Part shown: piece by piece, positions 38,370 through 49,968 of the stretch | How the letters are laid out: each line of letters opens with the position of its first letter | Numbering within the stretch: the first letter of the stretch is position 1 | Source of the DNA: BAIKAL-G1 sp943370385 | Lineage (GTDB): Bacteria > Cyanobacteriota > Cyanobacteriia > PCC-6307 > Cyanobiaceae | DNA: 64,000 bases | Assembly (NCBI GenBank): GCA_943370385.1 | Contig: CALRQT020000006.1 | Coordinates: forward strand, 124,001 to 188,000 | Direction: 5' to 3' | Notes under the pieces: model-generated | Databases searched by the model: none | Told to the model about the DNA's origin: nothing | Seen by the model: the letters and a program-made list of their open reading frames with translations, nothing else | Program-made: the position numbers and the translations under genes

Positions 38370-39107
38370 ATGTTTCCGCCCCGCCCGCTCCTGCCAGCGT
38401 TGATGGCGATGGCTTGCCTGCTGGTTGGGGCACCCCTGCGGGCGGCCCCCTCTCCGGCGGCCCTAGAGGCCGCCCTCAACGACCCAGGGCCCACCAGCTT
38501 GGCCACGGTGTTTGAGCCCGGTCCCGGTTTCGCCCTGACCGAGCTCGAGGCTCGCCGCGCTGCCCTGCGGGAGCGCTTCCCCGACCTGCGCTGGCAGGTG
38601 GCGAGTGGCACCCCCTTGAACGACGGCAGGCCCACCCTGGAGATCACGGTGCGCGGCAGCCGCCAGGAGGGCCCGACCCGCTATCGCATGGTCGCCAATG
38701 AACTAGTGGCGCTGCAGAGCCATGGCGATCGCTTCAACGGCCAGGACATCATCCGCGAAAGCTCCCTGGTGCGCAGCGGGTCCAAGGATCTGGCCGTGAC
38801 CCTGCTGGTGCCCGATGCGGTGCTGACCGGCCAGCGCTACGACCTCGATGTGGTTGTTGATGAGCCCCTCGATGGGGCGGTGCTGGCCGGAGCCGTGGCG
38901 GCGGTGACCCCACGCCAGCTGGCCCAGTCCGCCATGCCCGAACTCCAGCTCGAGGCCCTCGGCGGCGGCGGCATCTTTAAGACCGTGCAGGCCCCTAGCG
39001 ACCCCGGCTCCCAAACCTGGGCGGTGCTGCTGGTCCATCCCGATGGCATCGTCACCGCCACGAAGCGGGTCCGGGTGGTGGCAGACAAGGCAGCCCTCGC
39101 TCCCTGA
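38370..39107 (+). CDS. Exported protein of unknown function
   Basis: About 245 residues from ATG 38370; GTG 38358 and ATG 38403 are alternatives. A signal peptide (LLPALMAMACLLVGAPLRAA) is followed by a soluble beta-rich domain: VASGTPLNDGRPTLEITVRGSRQEGPTRYRMVANE, IIRESSLVRSGSKDLAVTLLVPDAVLTGQRYDLDVVVDEPL, and SQTWAVLLVHPDGIVTATKRVRVV. It looks like a genuine, conserved type of cyanobacterial periplasmic protein, but I recognise no named family. It is divergent from murG with 65 bp between them. Confidence 0.75.
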   Translation: MFPPRPLLPALMAMACLLVGAPLRAAPSPAALEAALNDPGPTSLATVFEPGPGFALTELEARRAALRERFPDLRWQVASGTPLNDGRPTLEITVRGSRQEGPTRYRMVANELVALQSHGDRFNGQDIIRESSLVRSGSKDLAVTLLVPDAVLTGQRYDLDVVVDEPLDGAVLAGAVAAVTPRQLAQSAMPELQLEALGGGGIFKTVQAPSDPGSQTWAVLLVHPDGIVTATKRVRVVADKAALAP

Positions 39108-39314
39108 GCCGCTCCCACCAGCCGACCCGCGCCCGAGCCGTAGCCCCCTGGCCCGTGGGGCCCCGGATCCCCAGGTCCGCAGCGGTCCCTGAATCCACCG
39201 CAGCACTGGCCTGGCGGAGTCCGATTCCGTCACAGCTTGGTGGCCGCCCAGTCACATCTGCAGCGGCAGCCGTGGTCAGGATGACGAAGTCTCCATTTCT
39301 TGCCAGCTCCTCCC

Positions 39315-39833
39315 ATGGCTCCCCAATCGTCCCTTCGCGCCCTGCCCCTGGCCCTGGTCGCCCTGCTCAGTGCCCCCCTGGCGGTGATCGCCCAAACCAG
39401 TGGGCCACCCCCGGGCGATGACCGGGGTCGCAGCGAGCGTCGCCTTCCGCTCCAGGGACCGTCCAAAGAGGCCCGTGAAGCCAATCTCAAGCGGGAGGCC
39501 GAAGCCATGGCCAAGCTCAGCGTGGGCCAGCGCAAGGCCTATTTTCAGGCCCGTCAGGACGTGCAGCGCCAGCTGTTTAACAAGCGCCTTGTCGACCTGA
39601 AGCGCTTCGGCCAGTGCTACGAGCAGGCCACCACCTTGACGGCGATTCAGGCCTGCCAGCAGCTGGAGCGCACCAGCTGGAAACAGGACCGCCGTCAAAC
39701 GATGGAGCAGGTGCTCAAGATCCGCCAGCGCTTTGGTTTTCCTGCCCTCACCCCCCCGCCAGGACGGGGTTCGGAAGGTGGCTGGAAACCCCATCACAAA
39801 GATCTTGAAGGCCCGTCTCCTGGAGGCCTCTGA
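39315..39833 (+). CDS. Small exported basic protein, unknown function
   Basis: 172 residues from ATG 39315. A signal peptide (LRALPLALVALLSAPLAVIAQ) precedes a disordered Pro/Arg stretch. A helical, charged region follows (SKEAREANLKREAEAMAKLSVGQRKAYFQARQDVQRQLF), then a segment with two cysteines (RFGQCYEQATTLTAIQACQQLERTSW) that could form a disulfide in the periplasm. No family is recognised. It is convergent with pgk. Confidence 0.68.
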   Translation: MAPQSSLRALPLALVALLSAPLAVIAQTSGPPPGDDRGRSERRLPLQGPSKEAREANLKREAEAMAKLSVGQRKAYFQARQDVQRQLFNKRLVDLKRFGQCYEQATTLTAIQACQQLERTSWKQDRRQTMEQVLKIRQRFGFPALTPPPGRGSEGGWKPHHKDLEGPSPGGL

Positions 39834-39862
39834 CGCTCGGAGGGGCTGATCTCAAGCGAAAC

Positions 39863-39889
39863 GTTGGTCGCCCTAGGGAAGCGACCAAC
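39863..39889. terminator. Hairpin between the basic protein gene and pgk
   Basis: GTTGGTCGC (39863-39871) pairs perfectly with GCGACCAAC (39881-39889) around a 9-nt loop in a convergent gap. There is no T-run. Confidence 0.45.
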
Positions 39890-39935
39890 CAACTCCAGAT
39901 CGTTTGGTCAGCCCTCTGAAATCAGGCCTCCTGAA

Positions 39936-41141
39936 TCAGGCCTCGTCCAGGGCTGCCACGCCAGGCAGCACCTTGCCTTCCAGCAGCTCCAAGCTGGCGC
40001 CGCCGCCGGTGGAGATGTGGCTCATCTTCTCGGCCACGCCCACCTTCTCAACGGCAGCCACGGAGTCGCCGCCGCCAATGATGGTGCAGCAGCCCTTGCC
40101 GCTCAGGTCGGCCAGGGTGTGGGCGATGCCGTTGGTGCCGGCGGCGAACTTGTCGAACTCGAACACGCCCATGGGGCCGTTCCAGATCACGGTTTTGCAG
40201 TCGGCAAGAGCGTCTTGGAAGGCCTTGATCGAGTCGGGGCCGATGTCCAGGCCCATCCAGCCGTCGGGGATGGCGTCGATCGCCACGGTTTGGCTGTTGG
40301 CGTCGGGGGAGAAGGCATCGGCCAGCACCACATCGGTGGGCAGCAGCAGTTGCACGCCCTTGGCGGCTGCCTTGGCTTCCAGCTCCTTGGCTAGTTCGAG
40401 CTTGTCCTCTTCCACCAGGCTCTTGCCGACGGCCAGGCCGCGGGCTTTGTAGAAGGTGAAGATCATGCCGCCGCCGATCAGCACCTTGTCGCACTTGTCG
40501 ATCAGGGCTTCGAGCACGCCGATCTTGCTGCTCACCTTGGAGCCGCCCACGATCGCCGCTAGGGGACGCTTGGGCTCATCGATGGCGCCCTGCAGGTATT
40601 GGAGTTCCTTCTCCATCAGGTAGCCGGCCACACAGGGCTTGAGGTAGGCGGTGACGCCCTCGGTGGAGGCGTGGGCCCGGTGGGCGGCGCCGAAGGCGTC
40701 GTTCACATACACATCAGCCAGCTTGGCCAGTTCGGCGGCGAAGTCGCTTTCGTTCTTCTCTTCTTCGGCGAAGAAGCGCACGTTTTCGAGCAGCAGCACG
40801 TCGCCATTGGCCATGGCGGCCACCTTGGCTTCGGCGTCGGGGCCGATGCAGCTGTCGGTTTTGGGCACGGCCACGCCGAGCAGCTCGCTGAGGCGGGCGG
40901 CCACGGGGGTGAGGCGCATGGCCTCGTTCACCTGGCCCTTGGGCCGGCCGAAGTGGGCCGCCAAGATCACCTTGGCGCCCTTGGAGGTGAGGTCGTTGAT
41001 GGTGGGCAGGGCCGCCTTGATGCGGGTGTCGTCGGTGATCGCACCGGCGTCATCGAGGGGTACGTTGAAATCCACCCGCACCAGCACCCGCTTGCCACGG
41101 AGCTCATCGGCGGACAAGCTGGCCAGGGAGCGCTTTGCCAT
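39936..41141 (-). CDS. pgk: Phosphoglycerate kinase
   Basis: The Calvin cycle and glycolysis enzyme interconverting 1,3-bisphosphoglycerate and 3-phosphoglycerate. 401 residues from ATG 41141 (MAKRSLASLSADELRGKRVLVRVDFNVPLD). Also visible are ILAAHFGRPKGQ, VLLLENVRFFAEEEKNE, AFGAAHRAHAST, AIVGGSKVSSKIGVLEAL, IWNGPMGVFEFDKFA and the hinge GGGDSVAAVEKVG. The upstream frame to 41522 is a shadow of the stress-protein gene. Confidence 0.98.
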   Translation of the reverse strand: MAKRSLASLSADELRGKRVLVRVDFNVPLDDAGAITDDTRIKAALPTINDLTSKGAKVILAAHFGRPKGQVNEAMRLTPVAARLSELLGVAVPKTDSCIGPDAEAKVAAMANGDVLLLENVRFFAEEEKNESDFAAELAKLADVYVNDAFGAAHRAHASTEGVTAYLKPCVAGYLMEKELQYLQGAIDEPKRPLAAIVGGSKVSSKIGVLEALIDKCDKVLIGGGMIFTFYKARGLAVGKSLVEEDKLELAKELEAKAAAKGVQLLLPTDVVLADAFSPDANSQTVAIDAIPDGWMGLDIGPDSIKAFQDALADCKTVIWNGPMGVFEFDKFAAGTNGIAHTLADLSGKGCCTIIGGGDSVAAVEKVGVAEKMSHISTGGGASLELLEGKVLPGVAALDEA

Positions 41142-41297
41142 GGGGTGGGGGGCTTTAAGGATGGGTGAGATTAACCTGCGGCCCATCTGAGCCGCCGGCT
41201 TGCCCGGGAAGCCGCCCTGCATCGGCGGGACCCCAGGCCGCCAGGACCGCGCTAAGACAAGGGAGGACGGGACCTGCCGGAGCCTCGCCGGCCGCCC

Positions 41298-41693
41298 ATG
41301 CCTGTCCCCGTTGCCCCCATGTTCGACACCGTTCTTTTCCCGATTGATCGCAGTCGCCAGGCCGCCGAAACCGCGGCCACCGCGTTGAAATTGGCCCAGC
41401 AGCACCAAAGCCGCCTGGTGCTGCTCTCGGTGGTGGAGCCCCAGCAGGACGACCATGCCGCCGTGGCGACCTTGCTGGAGGATGCCCGCAAGCGCTTTTT
41501 GGCTGAGGGGATGGAGTGCCAACTGATCGAGCGGGAGGGCAAGCCCGCCTTTGTGATCTGCGATGTGGCCGATGAAATCAATGCCGACGTGATCGTGATG
41601 GGCACCCGGGGCCTGAGCCTGGAGCCGGATGAAGCCAGCACCGCTTCGCGGGTGATCCAGCTGGCCCCCTGTCCCGTGTTGGTGGTGCCTTGA
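41298..41693 (+). CDS. Universal stress protein (UspA family)
   Basis: 131 residues (ATG 41298, or 41319 giving MFDTVLFPIDRS). The Usp alpha/beta fold is clear: MFDTVLFPIDRSRQAAETAATALKLA, RLVLLSVVEPQQ, and IVMGTRGLSLEPDEAS...VIQLAPCPVLVVP. The usual G-2x-G-9x-G-S/T ATP-binding loop is degraded after the first two glycines, so it may be of the non-ATP-binding subgroup. The next gene starts at its stop codon. Confidence 0.88.
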   Translation: MPVPVAPMFDTVLFPIDRSRQAAETAATALKLAQQHQSRLVLLSVVEPQQDDHAAVATLLEDARKRFLAEGMECQLIEREGKPAFVICDVADEINADVIVMGTRGLSLEPDEASTASRVIQLAPCPVLVVP

Positions 41694-42754
41694 CCGAGGC
41701 CGCCGCCGTAACTGCTGAGTCGCAGTTGAACAACGCTGACCCAGGGGGCGAGGTCGCCCAAGCGAGTAGCGCCTCTCAAGCGGGTAGCGCCGACCAATCC
41801 AGCAGCACTGGCGAGATCACTGCTAATGGCCCGTTGGACAGTCCTGCCCCGCCCAGCAGTACGGCCCGGTTGAACACTGCCGCCCAACTGAGCAGCGCCG
41901 CCCCGGCGATTCAGTGGTATCCCGGCCACATCGCCAAGGCCGAGAAGTCCCTCACCGACAACCTGGCCAAGGTGGACCTGGTGATCGAGGTGCGCGACGC
42001 CCGCATCCCGCTCGCCACCAGCCACCCGCGCCTGCAGCGCTGGATCAAGGGCAAGCAGCACCTGCTCGTGATCAACCGGCGCGACATGGTGAGCGCCGAG
42101 GCGCGCCAGGCCTGGGACCAGTGGTTCCGCGCCGCCGGCCAAACCCCCTGGTGGTGTGACGCCAAGGCTGGTACCGGCGTGAAGCAATTGCAAACGGCGG
42201 CGATCCGGGCCGGCGAGCAGCTCAATGCCCGCCGCGCTGGCCGCGGCATGAAACCCCGGCCCGTGCGGGCCCTGATGCTGGGCTTCCCCAACGTGGGCAA
42301 ATCGGCCCTGATCAACCGGCTGGTGCGGCGCAAGGTGGTGGATAGCGCCCGCCGGGCCGGCGTCACCCGCAGCCTGCGCTGGGTGCGCCTCGGCCAGGAC
42401 CTCGACCTGCTCGATGCCCCCGGCGTGTTGCCGCCGCGGCTGGACGACCAGCTGGCGGCCCTGCGCCTGGCCCTCTGCGATGACATCGGCCAGGCGGCCT
42501 ACGAGGGCGAGGCGGTGGCCCTGGCCTTCCTGCGCTTGCTTGCCCTGCTGGAGCCGGTGGCTGGCGCCGGCGTGGCGGCGGGCCTGCTGGAGCGCCGCTA
42601 TGGCATCCCCGCCCAGGACCCCAACGCCTGGTTGGAGGCGGCCGCCAGCCGCCACACCAGCGGCGACGAGGGCCGCATGGCCCAACGGCTGCTCGATGAT
42701 TTCCGTCGCGCCCAGCTGGGGCCGATCGCCCTGGAGCTGCCCCCCAGCCCATGA
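41690..42754 (+). CDS. ylqF: Ribosome-biogenesis GTPase YlqF/RbgA
   Basis: 354 residues with an apparent TTG start at 41690 overlapping the preceding stop; no ATG is available before the conserved core. About 75 low-complexity residues precede the domain beginning IQWYPGHIAKAEKSL. Circularly permuted GTPase motifs occur in the expected order: G4 INRRD, G5 DAKAG, G1 LGFPNVGKSALIN, G2 GVTRS and G3 LLDAPGVLPP. It acts in late 50S assembly. It overlaps the downstream rluD by four bases. Confidence 0.93.
   Translation: MTEAAAVTAESQLNNADPGGEVAQASSASQAGSADQSSSTGEITANGPLDSPAPPSSTARLNTAAQLSSAAPAIQWYPGHIAKAEKSLTDNLAKVDLVIEVRDARIPLATSHPRLQRWIKGKQHLLVINRRDMVSAEARQAWDQWFRAAGQTPWWCDAKAGTGVKQLQTAAIRAGEQLNARRAGRGMKPRPVRALMLGFPNVGKSALINRLVRRKVVDSARRAGVTRSLRWVRLGQDLDLLDAPGVLPPRLDDQLAALRLALCDDIGQAAYEGEAVALAFLRLLALLEPVAGAGVAAGLLERRYGIPAQDPNAWLEAAASRHTSGDEGRMAQRLLDDFRRAQLGPIALELPPSP
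41759..41812 (+). repeat. Three 18-bp degenerate tandem units in the ylqF 5' end
   Basis: Units at 41759, 41777 and 41795 encode QASSAS, QAGSAD and QSSSTG in the low-complexity N-terminal tail. Confidence 0.7.
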
Positions 42755-43701
42755 GTGCCTTTGGCGAAGGCGAAGGCGAGCTGCTGACGCTCCACTACCC
42801 CAAGCCCCTGCCGATGCGGCTGGACCGCTGGCTGGTGGCCCAGCGGCCCGAGCAGAGCCGGGCCCGCATCCAGAAGTTCATCGATGCGGGCTACGTGCGC
42901 GTCAATGGCGTCACCGGCCGGGCCAAAACGCCCCTGCGGCTCCACGACGAGGTGCAGCTGTGGATGCCGCCGCCCGAGCCCCTGCCCTACCTGCTGGCCC
43001 AGGACATCCCCCTCGATGTGCTGTTTGAGGACAGCCACCTGATCGTGCTCAACAAGCCGGCCGGTCTCACGGTCCATCCCGCCCCGGGCAACAAGGACGG
43101 CACCCTGGTGAATGGCCTGCTGTTCCATTGCCCCGACCTGCCCGGCATTGGCGGCGAGATGCGCCCGGGGATCGTCCACCGGCTCGACAAGGACACCACC
43201 GGTTGCATCGTGGTGGCCAAGAGCCAGGAGGCCCTGGTGAAGCTGCAGGTGCAGATCCAGAAACGGATCGCCTCGCGCCAGTACCTGGCCGTGGTCCATG
43301 GGGTGCCGCCGGCGGAGCAGGGCACGGTGGTGGGCGCCATCGGCCGCCATCCGGCCGACCGCAAGAAATATGCGGTGGTGGCCGATGAAACGGGTCGCCA
43401 CGCCTGCACCCACTGGCGCCTGATCGAGCGCCTCGGTGATTACTCGCTGATGCGCTTCAAGCTCGACACCGGCCGCACCCACCAGATCCGGGTCCACTGC
43501 GCCCACATCGGCCATCCGATCGTGGGCGATGCCACCTACAGCCGCTGCCGCAAGCTGCCGATTGCCCTCAGCGGCCAGGCCCTGCACGCGGTGGCCCTGG
43601 GCCTGGATCACCCGATCACGGGCGAACGGATGCAGTTCGAGGCGCCCCTGCCCGAGGTGTTTGAGGCCCTGCTGGCGGTGTTGCGGCGGCGGGTGGCCTA
43701 G
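42751..43701 (+). CDS. rluD: RluA-family rRNA pseudouridine synthase (RluD-like)
   Basis: 316 residues. An N-terminal S4 RNA-binding domain (RLDRWLVAQRPEQSRARIQKFIDAGYVRVNG) precedes the catalytic domain with LIVLNKPAGLTVHPAPG, the signature RPGIVHRLDKDTTGCIVVAK (catalytic Asp in HRLDKD), and TGRTHQIRVHCAHIGHPIVGD. The S4 domain favours RluD over RluA. ATG 42751 overlaps ylqF (ATGA). Confidence 0.94.
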   Translation: MSAFGEGEGELLTLHYPKPLPMRLDRWLVAQRPEQSRARIQKFIDAGYVRVNGVTGRAKTPLRLHDEVQLWMPPPEPLPYLLAQDIPLDVLFEDSHLIVLNKPAGLTVHPAPGNKDGTLVNGLLFHCPDLPGIGGEMRPGIVHRLDKDTTGCIVVAKSQEALVKLQVQIQKRIASRQYLAVVHGVPPAEQGTVVGAIGRHPADRKKYAVVADETGRHACTHWRLIERLGDYSLMRFKLDTGRTHQIRVHCAHIGHPIVGDATYSRCRKLPIALSGQALHAVALGLDHPITGERMQFEAPLPEVFEALLAVLRRRVA

Positions 43702-43719
43702 GGCCTAGGGCCGGCCCCC

Positions 43720-45444
43720 TCAGGCCAGGGCCGGCAGCCGCGGGCAGGCCTCCACCAGGCTGCGGGTGATGGCGGCCTGGGGATGGGCCAGCAGCTGGTC
43801 GCCGGGGCCCTGCTCCACGATGCGGCCGCCCTCCAGCACGATCACCCGCTGGCAGAAGCCACTGGCCACGCCCAGGTCGTGGGTCACAAAGATCAGGGCC
43901 AGGCCTAGGCGGCTTTGGAGATCGCGCAGCAGGGCCAACACCTCCGCCTGCACCTCCGCATCCAACATGCTGACGCTCTCATCGCAGAGCAACACCTGGG
44001 GCTCCAGCACCAGGGCCCGGGCGATGGCGACCCGTTGTTGCTGGCCGCCCGAGAGCTGGCGGGGTAGGCGTCGCTCAAAGGCTTCGGGGGGATTTAGCCC
44101 CACGGCCGCCAGCAGCTCCCGGGCCTGGGCTCGGGCTTGGGGTTTGCTGGCCAGACCATGGATCAGTAGGGGGTCGGCGATGGCCTCACCCACGGGCATC
44201 AGGGGGTTGAGGCAGGCCAGGGGGTCCTGGAACACCATCTGGATGCGCCGGCGGGCCCGCCGTAGGGGCCTGCCGCGCAGGCTGAGCAGGTCTACCCCCT
44301 GCAGGCGCACGGCACCGCCCCGCACCGGCGCCAGGCCGATCAGGGCGCGGCAGAGGGTGCTCTTGCCGCAGCCTGAAGCCCCCACCAGGCCAATCGTTTC
44401 GCCCCCGTGGAGCTGCAGGCTGACGCCATCGACGGCCTTGAGCCAGCGCTGTTGCCAGGGCAGGGAGGCCAGGGGATGCCAGCAGCGCAGTTCTTCCAGC
44501 TCCAGGAGCAGGGGCGCCTGGGTGGGGGCCGGCGTGGCCTGGCCTTCCCGGGCCCGGGCCGCCGCCACCAGGCGCTGGGCCAGGGGCGAGCGGGGGGCCG
44601 TGAGCAGCTCCTGGGCGGGGGCTTCCTCCACCAGCCGGCCCTGGTCGAGCACGGCGATGCGGTCGCACCAGCGGCCGGCCAGGGCCAGGTCGTGGCTAAT
44701 CAGCAGCAGGGCGCTGCCGCTCTCCTGGCAGAGGGCCGTGAGTTCGGCCATCACCTGGCCGGCCACGGCCACATCGAGGCTGGTGGTGGGTTCATCGGCA
44801 ATCACCAGGGGCGGTTGCAGGGCCATGGCCAGGGCGATCGCCAGCCGCTGGCGCATGCCGCCACTGAACTCGTGGGGATAGCTGGCGTAGCGATCGGCGC
44901 CAATCCCGACCCGGGCCAGCAGGGCTTCGGCCCGCCGCCGGATCGCCCGGCCCTGGCCCAGGGGCCCGCGGCTGAAAAGCCCCGATCTGGTGTCGCTGCG
45001 GCGCTCGGCGCTGGCGGCGACCCCCTGGTGGGCCGAGAGGGTGTCAGCCAGGTGCTCCCCGATCGTCATCAGGGGGTTGAGCCGGGTCATCGGGTCCTGG
45101 AACACCAGGCCCACCGCCCCACCGCGCAGGCGTCGCAGATCCCGTTGACCCAGCTGGCGAGGATCCTGGCCGGCCAGCTCCAGGCCGCCCTCGCAGCGGC
45201 TGCCGGGGGGAAGCAATTGCAAAACGGCCCGGGCGACCGTGCTCTTGCCACAGCCCGAAGGCCCCACCAGGGCCAGGCGCTCGCCGGGCTGGAGCACCAG
45301 ATCGAGGCCGTTAAGGGTGGCAACGGCACTGCCGGGGTAGTGCACCAGCAGCTGCTGCAGGCGCAGGATCGGCAGGACCGGCCCGTTGGTCCTTGCCGGA
45401 GCGGCGGCAGGCGATCCGCTGGCAGTCGATCCGCTGGCAGCCAT
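43720..45444 (-). CDS. Fused double ATP-binding protein of a peptide/nickel-type ABC transporter
   Basis: 574 residues with two complete ABC ATPase domains in one chain. The first has Walker A VGPSGCGKSTVARAVL, signature FSGGMRQRLAIALAM and VIADEPTTSLD. The second has VGASGCGKSTLCRALI, signature LSGGQQQRVAIARAL and LLCDESVSMLD. The spacing and the VFQDPMTRLNPL / VFQDPLACLNPL boxes are those of the DppD/DppF (oppDF, yejF) group for oligopeptide or nickel import. No permease or binding-protein gene is adjacent, so partners must be encoded elsewhere. Divergent from relA. Confidence 0.93.
   Translation of the reverse strand: MAASGSTASGSPAAAPARTNGPVLPILRLQQLLVHYPGSAVATLNGLDLVLQPGERLALVGPSGCGKSTVARAVLQLLPPGSRCEGGLELAGQDPRQLGQRDLRRLRGGAVGLVFQDPMTRLNPLMTIGEHLADTLSAHQGVAASAERRSDTRSGLFSRGPLGQGRAIRRRAEALLARVGIGADRYASYPHEFSGGMRQRLAIALAMALQPPLVIADEPTTSLDVAVAGQVMAELTALCQESGSALLLISHDLALAGRWCDRIAVLDQGRLVEEAPAQELLTAPRSPLAQRLVAAARAREGQATPAPTQAPLLLELEELRCWHPLASLPWQQRWLKAVDGVSLQLHGGETIGLVGASGCGKSTLCRALIGLAPVRGGAVRLQGVDLLSLRGRPLRRARRRIQMVFQDPLACLNPLMPVGEAIADPLLIHGLASKPQARAQARELLAAVGLNPPEAFERRLPRQLSGGQQQRVAIARALVLEPQVLLCDESVSMLDAEVQAEVLALLRDLQSRLGLALIFVTHDLGVASGFCQRVIVLEGGRIVEQGPGDQLLAHPQAAITRSLVEACPRLPALA
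45406..45435. repeat. 15-bp direct repeat at the start of the ABC ATPase gene
   Basis: GGCAGGCGATCCGCT (45406-45420) and GGCAGTCGATCCGCT (45421-45435) lie head to tail, followed by a third partial unit. On the minus strand they encode the Ser/Gly/Ala N-terminal tail of the ATPase. Confidence 0.75.
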
Positions 45445-45547
45445 GGCGCTTATCCAGGGTCACGCCATCCAAGCTTGGATGGGCAGCCCCACACAGCGCC
45501 GCCAATGTGTCGCGAAATGCATACGATGGGGTTCTCCGCGGGCTTGG

Positions 45548-48076
<2,529 letters not shown>

Positions 48077-48410
48077 GGGGGCTGGCATCAGCCAACCCAG
48101 CTCTGGCTTGTCGGCTTTGCTGGTTTGTGGTTCGGGCCCTTTATGGCTAGATTGCAACAGCCACCAAAGGGATCGGTTGACATCGCGCTGGATTAATCAA
48201 GCGATGCTGGCTGGTTGTTTTGGGGACAGTCCCTAGGCTTTTGCGAATGGTCCCCAATCTTGGGGTTGGGGCTTGTTTGCACGTCAGCCTGATCGCTGCC
48301 GATGGCTTGGTTCAGGGGTTTGACTCCCTGCTTCCAGCCTGGAAAATACTTTTTGGCGAACACCTTGGGCTTTTACTTGCATTTACTTGTCCTGCCATGC
48401 TGATCCTTCC
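48077..48410. other. 334-bp intergenic region after relA
   Basis: No convincing gene on either strand. GGGACAGTCCC and GGTCCCCAATCTTGGGG-type short dyads occur around 48223-48267. A TTGACA hexamer at 48177 lacks a well-spaced -10. CAGGG-GTTTGACT-CCCTG at 48313-48330 resembles a tRNA T-arm but has an eight-base loop and no tRNA around it. Confidence 0.4.
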
Positions 48411-48977
48411 ATGAATAACCTTCTGTCTCGACTCTTGCCTGGGGTGCTTGTTTTGGCCGCCTCTGGAGTGGCAGCCCCAGGGGCCCAGGCGGACACTCTG
48501 GTGATGCCCATCCCGCCTGGCTTGCAATTGGTGACTAAGTCGCAAGGCCGAGAGATCAAGCTCTTTGAATGGGTTGGCCCTGGTGAGACGACATCCAGCT
48601 GGCGAGAGATGCTGACGGTGCAGATCTTCAAGGAACTGGCTAAGGCAACGCCAGCTCAATGGGAGGCTGGTATGTCGAGGCGTTGGCTTGGATTTTGCCC
48701 AACGTCTAGACATGTATCGATTGCAAGTGGTCACGAGTATGGCCATGCTTTTTCTGTCTTTTTCCTGTCTTGTTTGAAAAACCGCAGCACTGGCTTGCCA
48801 GAATTCACTTGGGTCAAGGCCATCCAAGGGGAGCAGGACTTCTTCGTGGTTCAAAGGGCCTTTAAGGCTATGCCTTCGAACCGGAAAATCGTTGCGCTCT
48901 CCAGCCATCTCAAGTCCGCCCTGGTCTGCAGTGGCGAAGGTTGCGGCCGGCAGGGGGGACGGACCGTTTGGCAATAA
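48411..48977 (+). CDS. Exported protein of unknown function
   Basis: 188 residues from ATG 48411. The signal peptide is LLSRLLPGVLVLAASGVAAPGAQA. The mature part has MPIPPGLQLVTKSQGREIKLFEWVGPGETTSSWREMLTVQIFKEL, then RRWLGFCPTSRH, FFLSCLKNRSTGLPEFTWVKAIQGEQDFFVVQRAFK, and a Cys pair (VCSGEGCG). The 'GET..SWREMLTVQIF' pattern resembles small secreted proteins of proteobacteria, but I cannot name the family. GC is lower than in relA, which suggests acquisition. Confidence 0.7.
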   Translation: MNNLLSRLLPGVLVLAASGVAAPGAQADTLVMPIPPGLQLVTKSQGREIKLFEWVGPGETTSSWREMLTVQIFKELAKATPAQWEAGMSRRWLGFCPTSRHVSIASGHEYGHAFSVFFLSCLKNRSTGLPEFTWVKAIQGEQDFFVVQRAFKAMPSNRKIVALSSHLKSALVCSGEGCGRQGGRTVWQ

Positions 48978-49044
48978 AAGCAACCGCTAAAGGTGCAACG
49001 TCCTGGCAGGGTTCAGTTGAAGCGCTAAAATCTAGTTCTGCGCT

Positions 49045-49968
49045 TTGATAGAAGTGTCCCCAGAGCTGCTTGTTCTTGCCGGACCTTGCCTTGTCGTAGC
49101 CCTGGCCTATGGCTATGCCAGGTTTGTGGAGCCCCGATGGCTTAAAACAACAACCATCTCCTTGGCCCTGTTGCCGCAAACCGCCGAGGCGGACGGGATC
49201 ACAATCCTGCAGTTGTCAGACCTGCACCATTCCGATGCGGTCTCCCTTCGCTATTTGAGGCGCTCGCTGCAGAGGGCGATCCAAGGGCAGCCTGATTTAA
49301 TCCTGCTCACGGGTGACTACATCACAACCAGGATCGACGATGCACGTTTTCTGGAGATCTTGAAGCTGCTGCCCCAGGCGGCCCCCACCCTCGCCTGCCC
49401 CGGCAACCATGACGGCGGCGCCTGGGCCCAGGCCATGGCTGGTTACGCCACAACCGGGCCGATCAAGCGTTTGCTGGAGGAGGCTGGTATCCAGTACTTA
49501 GGGAACGATTGGACCCTGATCAACGTCAAGGGTGTGGCCCTTGCCATTGGCGGCATGGGCGATTTGTGGGCCAGGCAGTGTGAGCCGGAGGCCATTCAGG
49601 AGCCCTACAACACGGCCGAGGCTGATCTCAAACTCTTGCTCTCCCATAATCCCGATTCCAAGGCCAAACTTGGGGCCTTAAATTGGGACTTAATGCTGTG
49701 TGGCCATACCCATGGCGGCCAATTCAGGCTGCCAATCCTGGGGGCGCCATTTGCGCCCATCAAAGATAAGGCGTTTCTTGCGGGTTTGTGCCCCTATGGC
49801 AATCGTTGGATTAACGTGACAGCCGGCCTAGGTAATGTGCATGGATTGCGCTTTAATTGCCGGCCAGAGATTTCTGTGATTAAGTTGGTCAAGCGTGTCC
49901 AGGGTGAATCCACGGGCACCCAGAGGCTGACCTACCCAGAGTCCAGCCCCCCTAATCTGGAGCCATGA
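49045..49968 (+). CDS. Membrane-anchored metallophosphoesterase (YkuE/YaeI type)
   Basis: 307 residues with a TTG start at 49045. One N-terminal membrane helix (LLVLAGPCLVVALAYGYARF) precedes the calcineurin-like domain. Metal and catalytic motifs are in order: ILQLSDLHHSD, LILLTGDYI, LACPGNHDGG, LLLSHNPD and LMLCGHTHGGQFRLP. Related enzymes act on lipid A precursors (UDP-diacylglucosamine) or lipid phosphates; the substrate here is unknown. The stop overlaps the ATG of the HEPN gene, so the three downstream genes look like one operon. Confidence 0.9.
   Translation: MIEVSPELLVLAGPCLVVALAYGYARFVEPRWLKTTTISLALLPQTAEADGITILQLSDLHHSDAVSLRYLRRSLQRAIQGQPDLILLTGDYITTRIDDARFLEILKLLPQAAPTLACPGNHDGGAWAQAMAGYATTGPIKRLLEEAGIQYLGNDWTLINVKGVALAIGGMGDLWARQCEPEAIQEPYNTAEADLKLLLSHNPDSKAKLGALNWDLMLCGHTHGGQFRLPILGAPFAPIKDKAFLAGLCPYGNRWINVTAGLGNVHGLRFNCRPEISVIKLVKRVQGESTGTQRLTYPESSPPNLEP

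Noticed and set aside
48305..48345. tRNA-like T-arm (AGGGGTTTGACTCCCTG)
   Set aside because: The loop is eight bases, not seven, and no acceptor, D or anticodon arm can be built around it.
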